Positions 58,440 through 64,000 of a stretch of 64,000 nt of DNA are shown one piece after another. The stretch is from contig CM076659.1 in assembly GCA_038496675.1 (NCBI GenBank), positions 17,430,219-17,494,218 on the forward strand, given 5' to 3'. The translations under genes and the position numbers were made by a program. The DNA comes from Rachycentron canadum (Eukaryota > Chordata > Actinopteri > Carangiformes > Rachycentridae). The notes under the pieces were generated by a model, which saw only the letters and a list, made by a program, of their open reading frames with translations, did no database searches and was not told the DNA's origin. The first letter of the stretch is position 1; each line of letters starts with the position of its first letter.

Positions 58440-58795
58440 AACATTTTCCAGTTTAGAAGAGAAATATCTCAGTATCTCTTGTCTTTCGAAATGTCTGTGC
58501 TACAAACCACTGGAGTGAGGTTTTCATTATTACAAAATGACACCATCATGGCTGGCCTCTATTTTATAAGCCTAAAATATTCTGGCTTCTGTCTTCAGTA
58601 CTCAGTGTTTAATTAATTAATTTAAAGCTTTCTGTGGTAAATATAATGTTGATACCAGACACTTGTGGGTATTTCATAGCAATAAATGTGTAATCTTCAA
58701 GGTCCTCTAAGATTTTAAAGGTCCTACATTTCACTTTTTCACAGGATGAGAATTGTGGTTTTCCTTTTATTTTATAAATGAATTTGATTACTATC
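58440..58795. other. AT-rich non-coding stretch
   Basis: Nothing recognised. Confidence 0.45.
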
Positions 58796-58799
58796 AATG

Positions 58800-59240
58800 A
58801 AAGCCCCGATTGGCTAACAATATACAGCAGCTCCTCTGTGTCAAATGATCATACCGTCCAGTGAAATATTTCTGCAAACAGGAACAACTCAAGGGACTCC
58901 ATCAAAAATTGACATTATAATGGAGTGGATTTTTGAAAATGCAACCGCTTTAAATTGCTCCACTCAATCAAATTCAAAGTTTAATAATGTAAAGATTAAT
59001 TGCATTTAATATTTCATGTACATGAATGGAGGAAAAGTTGAGCACCTATTTGTGCCCTTTTAAGGTCCTACCTAATTCCTTCTGTATAAGCAGTCTCGTT
59101 GTCTTCCCAGACACGTGTGCATCATAAAGAGGGCAGCAGCAGCTAAAATGGCAGGCAAATCACTTTTCGAATGGTTTTGGAGCAGCTATCAGTGTCATCC
59201 CTGAAAGGCTGTCTTTATCAATGATTCTGCCTGATATGTA
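58800..59240. promoter_or_regulatory. candidate cis-regulatory block
   Basis: Continuous single-copy sequence with CCCCGATTGGCTAACAA near 58804 (CCAAT-type core on the minus strand), TTAATTGCATTTAAT near 58996, an E-box CACGTG at 59112-59117 and a TTATCAATGATT patch near 59216. It has no repeats or low complexity, unlike neighbouring intergenic DNA. Confidence 0.33.
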
Positions 59241-59246
59241 GTTGGA

Positions 59247-59300
59247 GGGGTTGGGGTTGGGGGCTGGGGGGTTATGTGGGTGGTTGGGGGCTGGTGGGGG
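59247..59300 (+). other. G-quadruplex-forming tract, TTGGGG-like
   Basis: GGGGTTGGGGTTGGGGG, then CTGGGGGG and further five-G runs (59286-59290, 59296-59300), give at least six G-runs with 2-nt spacers at the left end, an ideal quadruplex motif on the + strand. Confidence 0.8.
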
Positions 59301-59329
59301 TTTCCTATCTGTCGCTGGAATCTTTCACA

Positions 59330-59510
59330 GTTTAAGGACTGGGAGCTCCTGAGAAACTGTCAAAGATTTGGACAGCTAAAGTCCCCGGGTAGCGAAGCCG
59401 AGCTGTTCCCTATCTGTATTCCACTGTGACAACACGCAGGGTTGTAACACCATGCCACTGCTATTCCAGTGGGATAATGTCACTGAGGACATAGTGCCAG
59501 TAAATTGTCT
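59330..59510. promoter_or_regulatory. candidate cis-regulatory block
   Basis: Single-copy, CpG-retaining sequence (CCCCGGGTAGCGAAGCCGAG near 59383, ACAACACGCAGGG near 59431) between the G-quadruplex tract and a T-run. Confidence 0.27.
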
Positions 59511-59519
59511 GCACTGTTT

Positions 59520-60590
59520 TTTTTTTTTTTCATCTTTTTTCTTCATGATATGCAGGATTGAGCAATTATTATTTTTTTTAAATTTATGATGCAAAACATT
59601 AGTGAAAATGCGCAAATGCTTTTTTCCCCTTTTTAAAATGTAATGAAGTGGCTGAAGAGTTTGTGGGTAATGTACTCTGCTGCAGTATGAAAAACATATT
59701 TTACTGTTTCTACTTTGGCTGTAGACTCTACTGGCCTCACTGTTTTGTATCTTGAGTCGTGAAAGTAAAATTTGATGAATAGTATACTACAGCATTTTGT
59801 CAAACACCTCACAGTGTGACTATTAACACATTTTGGGTGTTTTCACTGCTAATTTGTGAAGAATTACATAAATAATAATTCAGTTTTCTTCTACTGGAAC
59901 ATCCAGTTATTGTGCCTGATGCTGAGGAAAAAAAAGAAAAAAAAACTGATTTGTGGTGATTTCAATTCAAAGTTTAAAGTGAGTGACACTGCAGTTTTTT
60001 AGTCCATTTAGCAATCAACACATATGATATTTCATCCAGCTGAAGTGTGATATTATTTTCATAACAGCTCCTGCGTTATTGTGGTAATGTTTGAGCTAGA
60101 TTTGCTTTTTCTCCATCACTTTACAATCACAAAGCACACAAAGGTTCTTGTGTTATGTGGCAAGGCAGTTTTGCTAAATGCGTGAGAATGGAAAATAAAC
60201 AGAACAAGAACTTTTGCACATACATCAATGCTCATGTGAGCGAGGAATTCTTTGAAGTGGATTTAGGGAAACCTGTTTCACCGTTTGAGTAATGCTTGTG
60301 GAGTATTTTGGTATTTTATTTTTCGTAAATGTGACTCACTAAATCAACTTTTCACTTGAATGCAATTCCCTTTTGCTTTTAACCACTCCTGTTTATATCT
60401 TATTGTCATGGGTCATGAATCACAAACAATTGCCTTATAACTTAATTTTGCATCTTCACATTTTTATTACCAAGGCTTAATCCTTTGGCTGCATGACAAA
60501 ATGGAACATCATCATCATCCTCAGCATAATCACCACAACTTTACCAAGAAATTTATATTAACACAATCTCTCCTCAATATTAAAATAAAG
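59520..60590. other. AT-rich non-coding stretch
   Basis: T-rich run at 59517-59530; nothing else recognised in about 1 kb. Confidence 0.5.
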
Positions 60591-60599
60591 CACAATCTC

Positions 60600-60990
60600 A
60601 TTTCTTATTCAAATGATAGCATTAGGCGCGTATGCATTTATCACCCGATACAGGACTGAGGTTATAAACAATGCCATTCATTATCTGGCCCAGATGCAGC
60701 GATTGTTGATTAAAGGGCTTTGAATATAACAGCCACACACACTTGCACACTTATACACACACTTGCACGCACACAGATGGGTGGACATTAGGAAAAGAGA
60801 GAGGCCATCTGAATAGGCTGGAGGGACATTAACGGCAACAATGATTGATATTTGCCGCACAGGCTTTTTAATGGTATTGTTATTCCTCAGAGTTATACCC
60901 CGTCCTCCCCACGTCTCGTCTCACAGATAAATGGAGGTGTAATAATGAATAGAAATTATCCTGATTATTTTGGTGGAGGTGGTGAGAGAG
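60600..60990. promoter_or_regulatory. candidate enhancer block with SOX and TCF/LEF motifs
   Basis: AACAATG at 60667-60673 and 60837-60843, ATTGTT at about 60702-60707 and a TCF/LEF-type CTTTGAA at 60718-60724. CpG-retaining AGGCGCGTATGC lies near 60625. A CA-rich patch (60734-60777) interrupts the block. Single-copy otherwise. Confidence 0.37.
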
Positions 60991-60999
60991 CAAGTGAGG

Positions 61000-61740
61000 A
61001 GGGGGGTGATTTATAATCTAACATGAGGCTTAAAGCTTAGTCAACAGTGTGTTATGGATATTCTTTAATGTTGAAGGGGGAAATATGTAGGGTACAGCTT
61101 TAAATGGTGCATTTTTTTAAATCAAAATTTATTTAGATTGCTCAATATTAAAAAGCTAAATGCATAATTTGTATCATCCTGAAAAATGAAGGCAGATACC
61201 AACCTCAAAGAGATTTAATATTGACATTTATAATCAAATGTACAATAGCATGTGTTTATGTTTATCTACTGTAATTTTAAAAGGGTCAACCAGGCCAACC
61301 AGACACCTTTACCAACATTTAATTATAATGTACAGGCAATATTAAAATATTGACTGTAATGTATTGTTATTTGTCCCTGTAATTCATAAACTTTATCAAC
61401 TTTAGCTGCACAGTGTTGTGTAATATGCAAGAAAGCTTAAAGCGTTTAGAAGCATTTTCTGCTTTTTTTTATAATTTATTAATTTGTGTAACTCTCGTTT
61501 TATACAGAGCTAAAAGAGCTGTAAGTAAACCGAAACAAGACTTAAATGCTGTGGTGAATCCCTGCTTCACTGTGAGATACAGTGATTTTAATTAATGGAG
61601 TTTCCTTGAGAGCCGTCACTGCTGCTGAGTGTTGATCGTGTGAACAGCTGAGGTGGACATCGCCAAAACGCATTATTTGATGTGAGAGGCCAGCTTGTCC
61701 AAAGCAGTTGTGTTTATTACACACTCCTCTGGCACCTGCT
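61000..61740. other. AT-rich non-coding stretch
   Basis: Nothing recognised. Confidence 0.5.
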
Positions 61741-61759
61741 GCAGTGAGTCGGCCTGCCA

Positions 61760-61761
<2 letters not shown>

Positions 61762-61798
<37 letters not shown>
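61762..61798. repeat. (CA)n microsatellite
   Basis: About 18 perfect CA units. Confidence 0.98.
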
Positions 61799-61802
<4 letters not shown>

Positions 61803-61809
61803 GAGGCAT

Positions 61810-62220
61810 GCACAGTCTTCCAAAATCTCTTCTCCATTTAGCCACTTTCCACTCAAATTATGGCTATTATCACTTTTCAATTACATTTGCAGGACTCAGC
61901 TGTTTCAGTTGTGTGCTCTTGGTGTAATATGTGTCAAACTTGAAGATATGCAACCAAACACTAAGAACCCAACATCATTTAATTTCATTTTTCAAATTAT
62001 CACATTATACACCTGGAAAGCTTTGATTAAAATGCATTTTATCATACAATAATAAATCAGTTTGCCAATTCTTAATGTGATGTTGAAGTGCAAATTCAAG
62101 AAAAGAACTAAAAAAATGCCACATGTTGTGTGTAGTATGTTGCAGATTACACCCTATAAACTGTGGGTTCTGGCTCTGCTTGGAAACTTATTTAACCCCT
62201 TATCTTGGTGCTTGTGGCCT
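61810..62220. other. AT-rich non-coding stretch
   Basis: Nothing recognised. Confidence 0.5.
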
Positions 62221-62224
62221 GTGG

Positions 62225-63270
62225 CTGTCACCTGCTCCTTCCTCTTTATGTCTCTATTTTTCTTTATTATTTCTTCTTCCTTTCTCCCTTGCTCTATCTG
62301 CCATTGTTGTCTCTCTTGCTCACACCACTGGAAACTAACATTTTTCTCTTTTCTTGCTTGAAGGAATAATTCTTGATTTACAAACACAGTGAGAACATTA
62401 TAGTGTAGACCAGAGAGCAAAAGCAGCATTTTTCTCTCTCTTGGCAACTTGTGCTGAGCAGATTTTCACTTGAACCACAGCAAAAGTGTGGCCTTTTTCC
62501 CCATTTAAGTTCTTGTACTGGATGTACTAAAAAAAATAAAATTACATTTCTTTGAATTCCTCTGTTGCTTGTCCTCCTCTTCATTCAGACCAGTCCGACC
62601 TCTCCTGTTTACATCCTTATCCTCTCCATTTCCCCCTCTGGTGTTCTTCCTCACTCCCCTCCTCTTCTTCCTCTTTATCTTACTCCAGACCAACATGTTG
62701 TGCATCATTCACTCCCTCCATTCCTTCTTGCTCTCTCCTTTTCCTCTCCTAGGGTGTAATGGTGTGATGCTTCCCTCCAGCGTCTCCCCCACCCCACCCC
62801 ACCACCCTTCCACTCTCCCAGTAATCAGGGCCAGATGGAGGCAGAGATGGAGTGATGGAGGGAGGGAGGATTGGGTTTGGTCCTAGCAGTGTCTTAGAAC
62901 GTGGGGAGCTGTCAGCCCTGCAGGGAGAGAGGAATTCTCCAGCAATAAAATAGGGATTTATCACCACTCTACCACAGAGAGAGAGGAGAGAGTTGGAGGG
63001 AGTGGGTTTGAGGTGGAGAAAGGGACGAAGAGATCAAGAAAGTCAGATAGAGACGGGTGATGTGGGGGAGAAAAGGATAGAGAGGAGCAGAAACAGAAAC
63101 CCACAGAGCGATAAAGTGAGAAGCAAAAGAAATGATAGAAAACTCTTCATCATTGTAAAGATTCAGACGGATGAGGGAGGCTGAAGGAAGGAACATGCAG
63201 GATGATAGACGCTGAAAAAGGTCTGCAAGGAGGACAAAGTCAGAAGACAAGAGGAGGAACGAAATTGAGA
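62225..63270. repeat. pyrimidine-to-purine switch region
   Basis: The + strand is C/T-rich over much of 62225-62340 and 62570-62820, including CCCCACCCCACCCCACCACC near 62789. It then becomes A/G-rich from about 62830 to 63270. Overlapping open frames throughout come from this bias. Confidence 0.65.
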
Positions 63271-63279
63271 GAGACAGTT

Positions 63280-63560
63280 GTGTGATGACACCCGCGGCTC
63301 ATCTGCTCACTTTCTAGCAGCCTGACAATTTCTCTCTCGCCATCTGTAGCATCAGGAGAGGAGAGCGTCTGTCCACAAAGTAATGCCCTGTTGCGTTCAA
63401 GGGGATGGGGTGTTAAGCAAAAAGACTCAACCTCCCCTACTGGGCCAAATGAACCTGCTAAAATAAGCGCTCTCCACAATCGGCTGTGTAATTGAAACCA
63501 GAATGTGCAGGATTTGATAAATTGCTTGACCCTGCAGGAATGTTAAGGTCGTAAATTTTT
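63280..63560. promoter_or_regulatory. candidate cis-regulatory block
   Basis: Single-copy sequence after the purine tract with retained CpGs (CACCCGCGGC near 63290, GAGAGCGTCTG near 63361) and AGTAATGCCC near 63380. Confidence 0.25.
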
Positions 63561-63569
63561 AGTGCATTT

Positions 63570-64000
63570 TGGCCGTGCTGAGGTGTGCAGAGGTGTATGT
63601 TAAGAGCATGTCCACTGGTGTGTATGTGTGTCTGAGATTCACAGAGAGAGACCGTGTGTGTATTTATTGTTTTAAAACATACAGGTCCTCCAGAGTTGTG
63701 TTGAGGTGGCAAGACACACAAAACACAGAGGGGATGTGTATGTACCCATAGCCATGCACATTGGGAAACACATAAGCATAATGCCCCTCAGTGACCAGAG
63801 AGACTATAGACTGTGCTGCTGCTCCACGTCGTTCAGTGGTTTACATCAAAGGAGTAAATGTGAAGATCTTAAGATAAAAGCACAGCTGCTTAGTGAAGGT
63901 CGGAAAACAGGCTGCACACATGTACCTGACTTTGCTAAAATATTCCAGCTAAGATAAAAACATGATATTCTGTTTTTAATTTACTGTCACGTTCAAACGC
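63570..64000. other. non-coding stretch to window end
   Basis: Mixed sequence with short GT runs near 63615-63630 and 63654-63660. No gene recognised. Confidence 0.45.

Noticed and set aside
62062..62886. Several overlapping frames of 65-105 codons
   Set aside because: Serine/leucine/proline-rich translations of a pyrimidine tract in every frame.

Overview
The window looks like non-coding vertebrate DNA, most likely from a teleost fish. The evidence is long (TG)n/(CA)n and (ATCT)n microsatellites, two decayed Tc1-like transposons of types common in fish, several short dispersed repeats I recognise from fish genomes, an AT-rich background, and no open reading frame with a recognisable protein domain. 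The species cannot be named. There is one assembly gap (11552-11935). I found no rRNA, tRNA, CRISPR array or complete protein-coding gene; the longer open frames are products of low-complexity sequence or of the run of Ns.

Layout. 1-13 kb: AT-rich sequence with GC-richer single-copy blocks (1.8, 3.4, 5.2, 9.8, 12.0 and 12.6 kb), a deleted Tc1-like element whose right end has become a (TG)n tract (5.9-6.6 kb), and a pyrimidine tract leading into the gap. 13-19 kb: three dispersed repeats, the (ATCT)25 array, a nested inverted-repeat cluster (15.2 kb) and a small exon-like segment (16989-17033). 20-30 kb: more single-copy blocks, a possible SINE fragment and back-to-back AP-1 sites (26224-26237). 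30-42 kb: two copies each of two dispersed repeats, a second Tc1-like fragment, a short element with inverted ends, and the best exon-like segment (42003-42141, + strand). 42-55 kb: blocks with octamer and SOX motifs, microsatellites and another exon-like segment (52152-52209). 55-64 kb: the most gene-like part, with a possible exon (55401-55547), a CpG island holding a paired CRE-like palindrome and a splice donor (56740-57264), then motif-dense blocks at 58.0, 58.8, 59.3 and 60.6 kb and a G-quadruplex tract (59247-59300).

Interpretation (inference). The window could be the 5' flank and first-intron region of a developmental regulator transcribed on the + strand, with its promoter near 57 kb, possible upstream non-coding exons to the left and coding exons beyond 64 kb. 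Candidate regulatory blocks were picked by eye from higher GC, retained CpG, absence of repeats and motif content. Conservation was not tested, so all of them carry low confidence.
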